A stretch of 40,544 nt of DNA from Clostridia bacterium (lineage in GTDB: Bacteria; Bacillota; Clostridia; Oscillospirales; Acutalibacteraceae): the NCBI GenBank assembly GCA_017623575.1, contig JAGAOS010000020.1, positions 1 to 40,544 of the forward strand, in the 5' to 3' direction. The notes under the pieces are model-generated. The model was not told where the DNA came from, ran no database searches, and worked only from the letters and a program-made list of their open reading frames with translations. Position 1 is the stretch's first letter; the number at the start of each line of letters is the position of its first letter. Shown piece by piece: positions 1 to 8,400 of this stretch. A program made the translations under genes and the position numbers.

Positions 1-1667
1 TTACGCATTTTACCGCTATTCTCTTCCATTTCATTTACATAGCCAACAATTTTTTCAAAGATGTTATTATCGCTTTTTAGTTCAATCGACTTATGAGACT
101 CCAGCGGTTTATTAACATAATCAATCCAATATAAAGAATCAGAAGTTTTTCCCATTTTTTCCAAAGCTTCTTTAAAATACAAATAATTTATTCTGGGCTT
201 TCGGTATTTGTCCACCAAACCTTCGGCAAGATTACCATCTATACAAGCAGGTCTGCCACGATTATAATCATTTAACTCTGACCATTCCCAAAACGAAGCA
301 CCCGCAAGCGCTCCCTCGTCGGAGGCGTTTAGATATAGATTATACATTTCTTTCATATACTCTGTTAATAACTTTGGATTATCGTAGACAAAATATCCAC
401 CCCATTCGGTAAAAAGCAGAGGTTTGTCGTTTAAAATTTTTGTCAATCGACGTGCGCGATCAAAAGTGTATTCATAAGGGTGCATTGTATAAAAATCAAA
501 TCCGCAAAGATTGTAATATTTTATAGTATCCTCTTCGTTCATACAATTAGCACCTGAAACAAGCCTTGTAGGATCTAAAGCGCGGCAGGTTTTTGCACTA
601 TCAACCAAATATTGTTCGGTAAAACGACACTCATTGAAGCTAAGCCAAAAAACAACGCTTGGATGGTTTCTATCCCTTAAAATTGTGCGGCGCAGAACCT
701 CTAAACTGCCGTTACTAACCTCAGGGTCAGATGTATCAGACCACCAAAGACCGGGCTCCTCAGAAACCATTAAACCTATTTCATCAGCTATTTCTAAAAC
801 TTTTTTATTATGAGGATAATGAACAAGGCGAACAAAATTGCAACCGGTGTCTTTAATCATTTGCAAATCATAGCGCATTTGTTCCAAGCTAGGGCAATGA
901 CCGCTATCACCAAACATTTCATGCTTACAAACACCTTTTATGAACAAGTGCTCACCATTAAGCAAAAAACGGTGTTTATCACAAATAAATTCACGAAAAC
1001 CTACTTTGCAGGTATAGATGTCTAACTCTTTTTCACCATTTAACAATGTAACTTTAAGAACGTATAGATTCGGGCTGTCGGGCGACCATAAATTAACGTC
1101 ATTAACCACACCGTTGAAAACATTTTTGTCATTTGATTGTTTTAAAACCACAATCGGATTTTCATCCCAAAATAGTTCTACTTTTACGTCGCCCGAAGAA
1201 TTAGCCAGTTTAGTTTCTACAGTAAATTCCGCCTTGGAATAACCATCTGAGAGGGTTGAATAAAAGAAAACGTCTTCTATATAATTTTCATCGTAGTAAA
1301 TTAGTTCAACATCACGGATAATTCCGCCAAAATTCTCCCATCCGGCGGTTGGACCAAATGCAGGCGAAACATCTTCCATCTCTAACAGAAGTAGGTTATC
1401 CTTTATTTTTACGTAATCTGTAACATTAAATGAATATTCGCAGTAAGGTCCCATTTCACCTAAATAAACATCATTCAAATACACCTTTGCATAATAGGTA
1501 ATTCCGTAAAACTTAATAAAAATATTATCGGTTTTTTGCTTTAAATCGAAAACATTTTTGCATTCAAAATGACCTACCGGATGTTTTGAAAAAGGAACAG
1601 TAATGGTGCTGAACTCCCCTTTTCCAATGCGGTATTTCCACTCTCCGTTAAGAGTTTGAGATTTCAT
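1..1667 (-). CDS. Glycoside hydrolase family 2 protein, 3' end off window
   Basis: A retaining exo-glycosidase of the beta-glucuronidase/beta-galactosidase type. I translated this frame directly; 555 codons are present without a stop and the frame is still open at base 1, so only the last few residues are missing compared with the usual ~600. Domains in order: N-terminal jelly-roll (GEWKYRIGKGEFSTITVP), Ig-like sandwich, then a TIM barrel. The acid/base is Glu346 in NHPSVVFWLSFNE and the nucleophile is Glu421 in LLFTEWGGYF. There is no signal peptide, so it probably acts inside the cell on an imported glycoside. The ATG lies 20 bases inside the preceding mtlD-like gene and has a strong AAAGGGGG site, so it is the last gene seen of the operon starting at 8218. 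Sugar specificity (glucuronide, galactoside or other) cannot be read from the sequence. Confidence 0.9.
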   Translation of the reverse strand, partial: MKSQTLNGEWKYRIGKGEFSTITVPFSKHPVGHFECKNVFDLKQKTDNIFIKFYGITYYAKVYLNDVYLGEMGPYCEYSFNVTDYVKIKDNLLLLEMEDVSPAFGPTAGWENFGGIIRDVELIYYDENYIEDVFFYSTLSDGYSKAEFTVETKLANSSGDVKVELFWDENPIVVLKQSNDKNVFNGVVNDVNLWSPDSPNLYVLKVTLLNGEKELDIYTCKVGFREFICDKHRFLLNGEHLFIKGVCKHEMFGDSGHCPSLEQMRYDLQMIKDTGCNFVRLVHYPHNKKVLEIADEIGLMVSEEPGLWWSDTSDPEVSNGSLEVLRRTILRDRNHPSVVFWLSFNECRFTEQYLVDSAKTCRALDPTRLVSGANCMNEEDTIKYYNLCGFDFYTMHPYEYTFDRARRLTKILNDKPLLFTEWGGYFVYDNPKLLTEYMKEMYNLYLNASDEGALAGASFWEWSELNDYNRGRPACIDGNLAEGLVDKYRKPRINYLYFKEALEKMGKTSDSLYWIDYVNKPLESHKSIELKSDNNIFEKIVGYVNEMEENSGKMR

Positions 1668-2751
1668 TTATAATACCCCCTTTATTGTTTTGAAGCTTAC
1701 CGATTAATGAGATTATATTACCAAAAAGCTCTTCGTCCCTTTTAAGACCGCAAACATTTATTAAAATCTCTTCAAAGGTGTTTTCGGCTTTGATTTTTGT
1801 CCAGGTTGCATCGTTAGGATCATCATAAAGTAATGCTGCAGCCGCAGTCAGCTCCAAAACCGAAGAATCCTGACCGCATTCGCGAAGCAGCTTTGCGGCG
1901 CCCATAATCCGCTCATTTGCGCCCAGCTTTCTGTGTGGCTCTCTGGCATTGCGCGCTACAGTATCCACTATGGTGCGATCACAGAATTTAACCTTAGAAA
2001 GCGCGGCAAATTCGGCTTGATCCTTAGGCTCGTATCCAAATTTCATACACATTGCAGTGTTGGTGGCTGCATAGTTTTTATCCAATAGCTTCAAAATAAC
2101 GGGTGTATTGGCGGCCTCGCCGTAATCTGTGTAGCCCAAAACGGCGCCAATATACGCAATAACACAGCTTGCCGCATTGTAAGTGAACAGCTTTCTTGTA
2201 AGAAAATCTGCAAAATTGGCAATAGGTTTAACCGAAGCAACGGGCGGAATATATCCCTCCAACAGCTCTGCGTTGCATTGTAAATAGGGGTAATTTTCAG
2301 AATTAATGTTGTATCCGTCCGATTCTATTGTGGTACAAAAAACCGTTGCCTCACTAACGGAAACACATTTTTCTATGATAGCGTTTTTAAGGGTTACCGA
2401 TGGCTTGGAAGCATTCTCGCAGGTAATAATATAATACTTTTTATCATTTTTAAGAAGCTTGGATAAGCTTGCTCCCACATCTGTTAAATTCTGCCCGCAA
2501 ACAGATACAAATATAAGGTTTGCATCCTCTAAATCAGCATTTTCCCAGGTGTAGGCTTTGTAGTTATCTACCCTGACGGCAGAACGGCTATTGCCGAAGA
2601 ATTCTACCAAAAAGCTACCCTCAGTATTAAGCTTATCTACCAATTTTTTGTTTTTATCAATAAAAATAATATCGCAGTTTGCTTCCTTTAAAAGGCGACC
2701 GATAAAGCCTCTTCCTGTTTTGCCTGCGCCTATAACAATTGCTTTGCTCAT
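1648..2751 (-). CDS. Mannitol-1-phosphate-dehydrogenase-like protein, copy B
   Basis: A 367-residue member of the long-chain polyol dehydrogenase family, expected to interconvert a polyol (or polyol phosphate) and a ketose or aldose using NAD(H). The N-terminal Rossmann motif is VIGAGKTGRGFIG (residues 6-18), close to E. coli MtlD FGAGNIGRGFIG. The catalytic signature K-x4-N-x2-H is altered: K187 and N192 are kept (RKLFTYNAAS), but the histidine position is Ser195. I place the start at the ATG whose first bases overlap the TGA of the upstream gene as ATGA, which suggests translational coupling; a GTG five codons upstream is possible. It is a distant paralogue of the neighbouring copy A. It may be an enzyme with a changed substrate, or a partner subunit. 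Family placement is strong and substrate unknown. Confidence 0.8.
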   Translation of the reverse strand: MSKAIVIGAGKTGRGFIGRLLKEANCDIIFIDKNKKLVDKLNTEGSFLVEFFGNSRSAVRVDNYKAYTWENADLEDANLIFVSVCGQNLTDVGASLSKLLKNDKKYYIITCENASKPSVTLKNAIIEKCVSVSEATVFCTTIESDGYNINSENYPYLQCNAELLEGYIPPVASVKPIANFADFLTRKLFTYNAASCVIAYIGAVLGYTDYGEAANTPVILKLLDKNYAATNTAMCMKFGYEPKDQAEFAALSKVKFCDRTIVDTVARNAREPHRKLGANERIMGAAKLLRECGQDSSVLELTAAAALLYDDPNDATWTKIKAENTFEEILINVCGLKRDEELFGNIISLIGKLQNNKGGIINEISNS

Positions 2752-3923
2752 TGTATCCAACCCCACTTCTTTATTTCTTCTACCTTGCTAAGAATCAACT
2801 TAGCGAGTGTGCCGTTTGCATCCAGCTTACATACATTCTCCAACACATATAAAATGCCGTGTTTTTCACGCATTTCTTTAAGCTGTACGGCGAATTCATC
2901 CGTAGGCTGTTCATAATGAATAGCGCAGGCAATGGCAATTGCCAGATTTTCAGGCATTACACCATATTCCAGACAAAGTCGAGCAGAGCCTACCAGACGG
3001 TCATCGGGACCAAGCTTGCGAATGGGATCACGCGCATTCCGTTCTATGTAATCCACAATGTTTTTATCTTGCAGCTTGTTAAGTGAGGTGCGGGTGAATG
3101 CCCACTGCTCATCAAACGGGAAATTGTGTTTTTTGGATAGCGCAGTTGCAGTTTCTTTGTAAACACCATCTAATATTTTTAGTATTCTTTCGTCATAAGC
3201 GGCGTCAGCGATATATTCATACCCCAAAACAGCACCCACAAAGGAGGTTGTTCCGTTAGCCGCATTGTATGTATAGAATTTTCTCTCCAAAAATCCCGTA
3301 AATTCATATATAGGCTCTAAGCATATCATTTTTTCAGGCATTGGAGCTTTAAGTCTTGATGCATCGAAGGGGAATTTCCAAAAGTCCTGCACATTAACAA
3401 CCAATGGGTCTTTGGCAAGAAGCTCCGGTGTGGACTCAATAGCCGAGCGCATAATAACCGCTTCGGTAATACCTACATTTTCTTCAAAAAAGGTTTTATA
3501 GTTATCTGGAATAATTTCAGTAATACCGTCCCTTAGAATATCTGCGGGCTTTTTCCAGTTTTCGCATGTGATAATATTTAATGGTTTTGGATTTTCCTCT
3601 GCCCGTTTTTTAATACCCGCCGTAAGAAAGGGGACTATTTCGCCTAAGTTCTTTCCGCCCACAGAATTAAAAACACAATCCGCATTTGCAATTGCGGCGG
3701 CAATTTCTTCTTTTTGGGAGAATTTAAGCGCCCTTGCATTTTTAACAACAGTATTCTTACTGCTATCCCCAAGGATATTTACCAAATACTCCTGTCGTTC
3801 ATTAATAAGGTCGCACAGGGAATCCACCTTTTCTACAAACACAAAGTCAATGCCGCTTAAATAAAGCAAATGACCCACAAAGCCACGAGCAATTTTACCT
3901 GCTCCGAAAATTACACAACTCAT
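2748..3923 (-). CDS. Mannitol-1-phosphate-dehydrogenase-like protein, copy A
   Basis: 391 residues, the usual MtlD length. The N-terminal NAD-binding motif is CVIFGAGKIARGFVGHLL (residues 3-20), followed by the family landmarks NIITCEN (residues 116-122) and RNARDPIRKLGPDDRL. In the K-x4-N-x2-H catalytic signature K215 and N220 are kept (ERKFYTYNAAN), but the last position is Asn223 instead of His. The start ATG overlaps the TAA of the FGGY kinase gene by one base, with an AAAGGAG site inside the kinase coding end. It is followed by copy B through an ATGA overlap. Two unlike copies side by side, both lacking the histidine, suggest two consecutive or paired oxidoreductions on a non-mannitol substrate; that is inference. 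Confidence 0.8.
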   Translation of the reverse strand: MSCVIFGAGKIARGFVGHLLYLSGIDFVFVEKVDSLCDLINERQEYLVNILGDSSKNTVVKNARALKFSQKEEIAAAIANADCVFNSVGGKNLGEIVPFLTAGIKKRAEENPKPLNIITCENWKKPADILRDGITEIIPDNYKTFFEENVGITEAVIMRSAIESTPELLAKDPLVVNVQDFWKFPFDASRLKAPMPEKMICLEPIYEFTGFLERKFYTYNAANGTTSFVGAVLGYEYIADAAYDERILKILDGVYKETATALSKKHNFPFDEQWAFTRTSLNKLQDKNIVDYIERNARDPIRKLGPDDRLVGSARLCLEYGVMPENLAIAIACAIHYEQPTDEFAVQLKEMREKHGILYVLENVCKLDANGTLAKLILSKVEEIKKWGWIQ

Positions 3924-5320
3924 TATATTTCTCCTTTCAAAAGTGAAAAATCCTTAAAAGTATCTTCCAGATTTCTATACAGTTTTTTATAAATGGCATA
4001 TCGCTCAAGCAATATTTTTTGCAGTTTTGGGTTTGGCTCAGCCATTGTTTTATAATCAACAAGATTTTTTGTTACCTCAAAAGGTGCCGCGCCTTCACCA
4101 ACCATTGCCAGCATAGCGGCACCCAAAGCAGAGGAATCATTTTCACACACTCTGACTATTTCGGTGTTAAACAATGCCGCTTTTAGAGTTGCCATAAGTG
4201 GGTCTTTTGCCGAACCACCACCTGTGATAATTCGCTTTGGCACCTTAAGCCCTAAGGCTTCAACAATATGGTACAGACTAAAAACTACACCTTCTAATAC
4301 TGAATATGCCATATCCTGCTTTTGGGTAGTGTTGGAAATTCCAAAAAACACACCTCTGGCATTTTCGTCATAAACAGGCGCTCTTTCGCCACACAAATAA
4401 GGCAAAAATATTGGTGGTTGCCTGTAGATACTATCAATCGTTACTTTTTCAATACCTAATTGCTGAATTGCAAAGTCACAAGCTATACCCGAGGCTTTTG
4501 TGCCGCCATAGGTTGCATATCCGTTAAAGAAAGGGCCACTTACAAACGCGCCTTCCTTTAAATGCTTAGTTATTGCGCCTATATGCTCACTGGTGCCGGA
4601 TAATTCAAACATTTCGTCGTCTTTACATACACCCATGCCCAACAAGCCTGCAAAAAAATCGTTGCACCCAACATATACGGGCGTATTAATCGGCAGACCG
4701 TATTTTTCTGCCGCCGTCTTTGTAATGCATCCCGCTTTGTCTGTAGGTGATGCAACTTTTGGTAAACTAAAATCAATACCAAAGCGTTTAAGCAAAACAG
4801 AAGAATAGGCTTTTTTTGTGGAGTGACAAAGTCCGCGCCAGCTAAAATAGTCCGTTACGGCTTCGCCCGTTAATTCCAGCAGTAGCCATTCCTTTGGCAT
4901 CATCACAGCTTTGCAGTTTGGAAAATGTCGTTTTATGTACAGTAGGCGAGGTAAAGGATAGGAGATAAGTGAGGGATGTATCATCTCAATCTCCTGCAGC
5001 CATTCGGCATTAGAAACCAAACCGCAAATTTCATCTAATTCGCTTTTGCCTGCCGCATCTGACCAACTGATAATTTCGCCGCTATCGGCAATATATGTTC
5101 CAACCTGAGAGGATAAGGATATAGCGGCAACATTTGTTAAAGTCACCGTATTTTTCAGCTCTGCCACCGCTGTGCGCAGGGCATCACACCACCCTTTTGG
5201 GTTGGATGCTGTATATTCACATTTAGCTCTGGCCTGCACACCTGCCGCCGTTACCAATAACACCTTAACCGACGATGTGCCTAAATCAATGCCTATATAT
5301 TCTTTTTCCATATCAGTCAT
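3923..5320 (-). CDS. FGGY-family carbohydrate kinase
   Basis: An ATP-dependent sugar or polyol kinase of about 465 residues, similar in size to xylulokinase. Visible motifs: the N-terminal phosphate loop YIGIDLGTSSVKVLL, the catalytic Asp in GCNDFFAGLLGMG, the second phosphate loop ELSGTSEHIGAI, and the C-terminal adenosine motif ITGGGSAKDPLMATLKAALF followed by SALGAAMLA. The substrate loop reads ISWSDAAG rather than the W-x-D-x-R form of xylulokinases, so the substrate is probably not D-xylulose. Start: ATG at 5320, six bases into the end of the alcohol dehydrogenase gene (stop 5313-5315); a second ATG at 5311 (MEKEYIGID) and a TTG at 5323 are alternatives and no site is ideal. It should supply the phosphorylated intermediate of this operon. 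Confidence 0.88.
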   Translation of the reverse strand: MTDMEKEYIGIDLGTSSVKVLLVTAAGVQARAKCEYTASNPKGWCDALRTAVAELKNTVTLTNVAAISLSSQVGTYIADSGEIISWSDAAGKSELDEICGLVSNAEWLQEIEMIHPSLISYPLPRLLYIKRHFPNCKAVMMPKEWLLLELTGEAVTDYFSWRGLCHSTKKAYSSVLLKRFGIDFSLPKVASPTDKAGCITKTAAEKYGLPINTPVYVGCNDFFAGLLGMGVCKDDEMFELSGTSEHIGAITKHLKEGAFVSGPFFNGYATYGGTKASGIACDFAIQQLGIEKVTIDSIYRQPPIFLPYLCGERAPVYDENARGVFFGISNTTQKQDMAYSVLEGVVFSLYHIVEALGLKVPKRIITGGGSAKDPLMATLKAALFNTEIVRVCENDSSALGAAMLAMVGEGAAPFEVTKNLVDYKTMAEPNPKLQKILLERYAIYKKLYRNLEDTFKDFSLLKGEI

Positions 5321-6332
5321 CAAAGGTAAACACAGCCTTTACAAATCCTGCGGGGCGCTTGCGGGCATCTTCAAGACCCTTTTCAAACGACTCCAGCGGA
5401 AGCTTTTCTGTAATAAACAGATCCATATTCAACTTTTTGTCGCTTATTAACTGTATTGCCTTTTTGTGCTGATTCCAGTTGTTTCCTGCACCTATGACTC
5501 TAAGATTGTTTATATGGATATCATCAATACGAATAGACATATTTTTCCCACGACCGTATCCCGCAAGAAGCACAGAGCCACCCTTTTTACATAGCTTGAA
5601 GCTATTACTAATGCATTCCTCCACACCGGTTGCTTCTATAATGTAGTCACTGCCATCCGGATGAATTTTTTTCATTTCTTCAAACAAATCCTGCTCGCGG
5701 GAGGCAATTACATAGTCTGCGCCCAACTGCTTTGCAATCTGCAGACGGTCCTTTGTGGTAGCAACCACCACAATATTGCGCATACCAAGTGCCTTTGCCA
5801 CGCATAGGCAACATAAACCAATTGAGCCTGCTCCGTAGATCATACAGGTTTTGCCGATTTCAGGATCGGCTTTTGCCCATACACCCAACGCCACGCCCAT
5901 AGGCTCTGCCAGAGCCGCATATTCAAAAGGCAGGTCATCGGGCAGTTCTACCAATCCGTGAACGGGTACATCAATATATTCTGCATAGGCGCCCGGTTGC
6001 TTAAATCCAATTTCTTCAAACTTTTTACAGTACCGCCAATTTCCGCTTCGGCAGGCTTCACATACACCGCAGAAAACATCATTGGAGCCGGTTACTCGTT
6101 TACCTAGCCAAGCCGAGTGTTCAGGATTTTCCACTTCACTTACCACACCCGACCATTCGTGACCCGGAATTAACGGATAATTTGCAGGAATATTACCGTC
6201 TACCACCTCTAAATCGGTGGCGCAAATTGCCGCCGCCTTTACCTTAATACGGGCAAAATCCTTACGCAAAGGCGGTAATGGTCTATCATCTAAATGCACC
6301 TTATGGGGCGCCTCAATAACAACACACTTCAT
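5313..6332 (-). CDS. Zinc-dependent alcohol dehydrogenase (sorbitol/threonine DH type)
   Basis: A 339-residue medium-chain dehydrogenase. The catalytic zinc ligands are Cys in AICATDLEVVDG and His-Glu in PGHEWSG. The structural zinc loop has four cysteines in CGVCEACRSGNWRYC. The nucleotide fold has GAGSIG. It should oxidise a secondary hydroxyl of a polyol, sugar or sugar acid with NAD(P). The start is supported by an AAGGAGG site just upstream of the ATG, located 11 bases after the lactonase-like gene stop. The gene runs into the FGGY kinase gene. Together with the UlaG-like lactonase next door it could form an oxidise-to-lactone and open-lactone pair, although lactone formation is not shown by the sequence. 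Confidence 0.9.
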   Translation of the reverse strand: MKCVVIEAPHKVHLDDRPLPPLRKDFARIKVKAAAICATDLEVVDGNIPANYPLIPGHEWSGVVSEVENPEHSAWLGKRVTGSNDVFCGVCEACRSGNWRYCKKFEEIGFKQPGAYAEYIDVPVHGLVELPDDLPFEYAALAEPMGVALGVWAKADPEIGKTCMIYGAGSIGLCCLCVAKALGMRNIVVVATTKDRLQIAKQLGADYVIASREQDLFEEMKKIHPDGSDYIIEATGVEECISNSFKLCKKGGSVLLAGYGRGKNMSIRIDDIHINNLRVIGAGNNWNQHKKAIQLISDKKLNMDLFITEKLPLESFEKGLEDARKRPAGFVKAVFTFDD

Positions 6333-6343
6333 AAGCTTCCTCC

Positions 6344-7168
6344 TTACATAATATAAAGCTCACCCGGAGCAAAAATATGATATCTGCGATAGGTATCCAG
6401 TTCTTCAATTGCATCCACAAAATGAGCTGTTCGTACTTTATTAACAGCATAAAGATCGTGATGCATAGGTACCAACCGTTTTGCCCCAATTTCCTTGGCT
6501 AACAACACGGCTTCTTCACAGGTGAAATTACCTATAATATCATCGCGGTTGCGGAAGTAATCGCGGCCGTTTATGGGCAAAAATGCCGAATCTACAGCAA
6601 ATGGCTTTAATGCCTCAATCAAGCCGTCATACATACACATATCACCTGCGTGGAAAATGGTCTTTCCGTTCATTTTTACCACATAGCCCAGCTCACAATA
6701 ATTGCCGTTTTCATCCATATGAAAGGTTTCGTGAGCGGAAGGCAAGGGAAAAATTTCAAAGCCATCAAGAATAAGCGGTTGATTTGCAAAGGCAGAAATA
6801 ATACGCTCCTTACCAATACCGTAGCCTGCTACCGTTTTTACGGCAGGGGCAGGCACCACAAACCGTGTGTAAGGGTTGGAATTAGCCAATTTCAAAAGAG
6901 TTTCGGGATCCGTATGGTCATAATGCAGGTGAGTGCAAAGCACCACATTTAAAAAGGATAATTCTTCTGCCTGTATTGGCGGCGCATAAAGTCGCTTCCA
7001 TTTTACAAGCTCACTGCAATTTTTATCTACATAATCGCTTAAATATGGGTCTATTGCCAGATATGTATTTTTGTTTTTAAACAAAAAACCTTCCTGACCC
7101 AGATACCATACTCCTACCTGACTTTTATGTAAAGTACAGTTTACAATATCTTTAGCTGTTATTTTCAT
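6344..7168 (-). CDS. UlaG-like metallo-beta-lactamase-fold hydrolase (putative lactonase)
   Basis: 274 residues with the metal-binding THLHYDH motif (H-x-H-x-D-H), an AGD ligand segment (FHAGDMCMYDG) and the PMHHDLYAVN segment, which matches the PFHHDIWSN region of E. coli UlaG, the L-ascorbate-6-phosphate lactonase. It also has the LPINGRD stretch typical of this subfamily. No signal peptide, so cytoplasmic. The start ATG has an AAGGAG site that overlaps the end of the ROK gene. It is second in the operon. Most likely role: opening a sugar(-phosphate) lactone made by this pathway. No UlaABC transporter or UlaD/E/F genes are nearby, so it is not a standard ascorbate operon. Confidence 0.85.
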   Translation of the reverse strand: MKITAKDIVNCTLHKSQVGVWYLGQEGFLFKNKNTYLAIDPYLSDYVDKNCSELVKWKRLYAPPIQAEELSFLNVVLCTHLHYDHTDPETLLKLANSNPYTRFVVPAPAVKTVAGYGIGKERIISAFANQPLILDGFEIFPLPSAHETFHMDENGNYCELGYVVKMNGKTIFHAGDMCMYDGLIEALKPFAVDSAFLPINGRDYFRNRDDIIGNFTCEEAVLLAKEIGAKRLVPMHHDLYAVNKVRTAHFVDAIEELDTYRRYHIFAPGELYIM

Positions 7169-7180
7169 ATGCGTATCTCC

Positions 7181-8218
7181 TTAATACTGAAATTTATCTA
7201 TTGCCATTTTAGCGGCGCCATATGCCGCATCGGTTACATTTATAGCGGCTATTTCAGCTTTTTGAGTGGATATAGCAGTGCGTGTATAATACTGCATCAG
7301 CGTAGCGGAAAACAGGGGATAATAGTTGGTAATATCTCCGCAAATAACTATTTTATCCAAAGCAAATAAGTTGCAAACATTGCCCAAGGTAATCCCTAAA
7401 TATTTACCTACATCTTCAAAAAAATGCTGTGTTGCAGAATCGCAAATATCAATGCTTTTACCACACGCTTTTTCCATAGCTTTTATGGATACTTTATCGT
7501 GAAGCCGTTCACCCTGTTCGTTCACCACAATATGCCCGATTTCCAGTAAATCGTTTTTTAAAAAAGCGTTATTAGTATATATTGCCGCGCCAATGCCGCT
7601 GTCTAAACGAACAACCATTGTGTTGTTGCAGGTAGTATCCAAACAACCGTATAGAATGCAGTTAGGATCGTGTTCCACCAAAAACGGTAAGGATAAACGA
7701 TGAGCAAAATCATTTTTAAAATGCACTTCAAAATTAGGCTTTGCGGGGAAGTTCCATACCTGCCGTTTTGTATTAAATATACCCTGCATTGCAAACCCAA
7801 CACCGCGAATTTCTTTGTGCTTATTGGTTATTTCATCCACAAAGGAGCCAACCGTTTCTACAAACGCCTCCTTGGAATCGCAGTTTAATACACTTTCAAA
7901 GGAATCAATTTTTTCGCCCGATAAATTACAAACACAACCGCGCAAACCGTTTAAATTAATATCTATACCTAAAAAGCAAATATCGTTGTTTAAGGTCAAC
8001 ACCATAGGTGTGCGCCCTTTGGCTTTTATGCCCTCTACTTCTTGCTCTTTTAAAATATCTTGCATTAATAAAATAGAAACCAGCTCTGATACACAACCCC
8101 AGCTAAGCTCCAAATCATCTGCTATCTGTCGGCGACTTTTAGCGCCGTTTGCCCTAATATACTGCAAAATAGCCGCAATATTTTCACGCCGTTCCAAATA
8201 TTGTTTTTCGCTTGGCAA
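7181..8218 (-). CDS. ROK-family transcriptional regulator
   Basis: 345 residues. The N-terminal winged helix-turn-helix is clear (NGAKSRRQIADDLELSWGCVSELVSILL, residues ~24-51), followed by a ROK/ASKHA fold (FLGIDINLNGLRG, LDSGIGAAIY, LEIGHIVV). The usual ROK zinc motif C-x-C-G-x2-G-C after EIGH is absent: the segment reads EIGHIVVNEQGERLHDKVSI and has no cysteine. The start is a TTG with a strong AAAGGAGGG site 7-8 bases upstream; no in-frame ATG fits. It is the first gene of the seven-gene operon and probably binds the palindrome at 8238-8252, giving autoregulated control by a sugar or sugar phosphate. Confidence 0.88.
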   Translation of the reverse strand: MPSEKQYLERRENIAAILQYIRANGAKSRRQIADDLELSWGCVSELVSILLMQDILKEQEVEGIKAKGRTPMVLTLNNDICFLGIDINLNGLRGCVCNLSGEKIDSFESVLNCDSKEAFVETVGSFVDEITNKHKEIRGVGFAMQGIFNTKRQVWNFPAKPNFEVHFKNDFAHRLSLPFLVEHDPNCILYGCLDTTCNNTMVVRLDSGIGAAIYTNNAFLKNDLLEIGHIVVNEQGERLHDKVSIKAMEKACGKSIDICDSATQHFFEDVGKYLGITLGNVCNLFALDKIVICGDITNYYPLFSATLMQYYTRTAISTQKAEIAAINVTDAAYGAAKMAIDKFQY

Positions 8219-8237
8219 ATTTCACCCTCCTTTATTA

Positions 8238-8252
8238 TATCAACCGTTGATA
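8238..8252. promoter_or_regulatory. Operator-like palindrome at the ROK operon start
   Basis: A perfect 15-bp inverted repeat, TATCAACCGTTGATA (7-bp arms around a central C). It lies just downstream of the -10 box of the minus-strand promoter, over the expected transcription start and before the ROK ribosome site. Position and symmetry suggest the binding site of the ROK regulator; no second copy was found in the window. Confidence 0.65.
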
Positions 8253-8257
8253 AATAT

Positions 8258-8286
8258 ATTATAGCATTCGCATATTTTTTTGTCAA
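8258..8286 (-). promoter_or_regulatory. Sigma-A promoter of the ROK operon
   Basis: On the minus strand: TTGACA (8286-8281), 17-bp spacer, TATAAT (8263-8258), with an extended -10 (TGC before TATAAT). This is a perfect consensus promoter for the seven-gene operon and would be strong unless repressed. Confidence 0.85.
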
Positions 8287-8339
8287 TAGCAAAATGCTTT
8301 AGCTAAACGGAGTTGATTTTTTTAAAGTCCAAAATGCTC

Positions 8340-8368
8340 TTGTAATATTTTGTAAAAAAATGTATAAT
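8340..8368 (+). promoter_or_regulatory. Sigma-A promoter of the CARF-nuclease gene
   Basis: TTGTAA (8340-8345), 17-bp spacer, TATAAT (8363-8368). The expected start is near 8375, leaving a leader of about 25 bases to the ATG at 8401. It is divergent from the ROK promoter. Confidence 0.7.
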
Positions 8369-8400
8369 TGTAGTAGCCAACAAAATCTTAGGGTGATACT

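Noticed and set aside
1648-3923. Frameshifted or decayed duplicates of one mtlD gene
   Set aside because: Both frames are full length with intact NAD loops, proper overlaps and ribosome sites; they are divergent paralogues, not pseudogenes.
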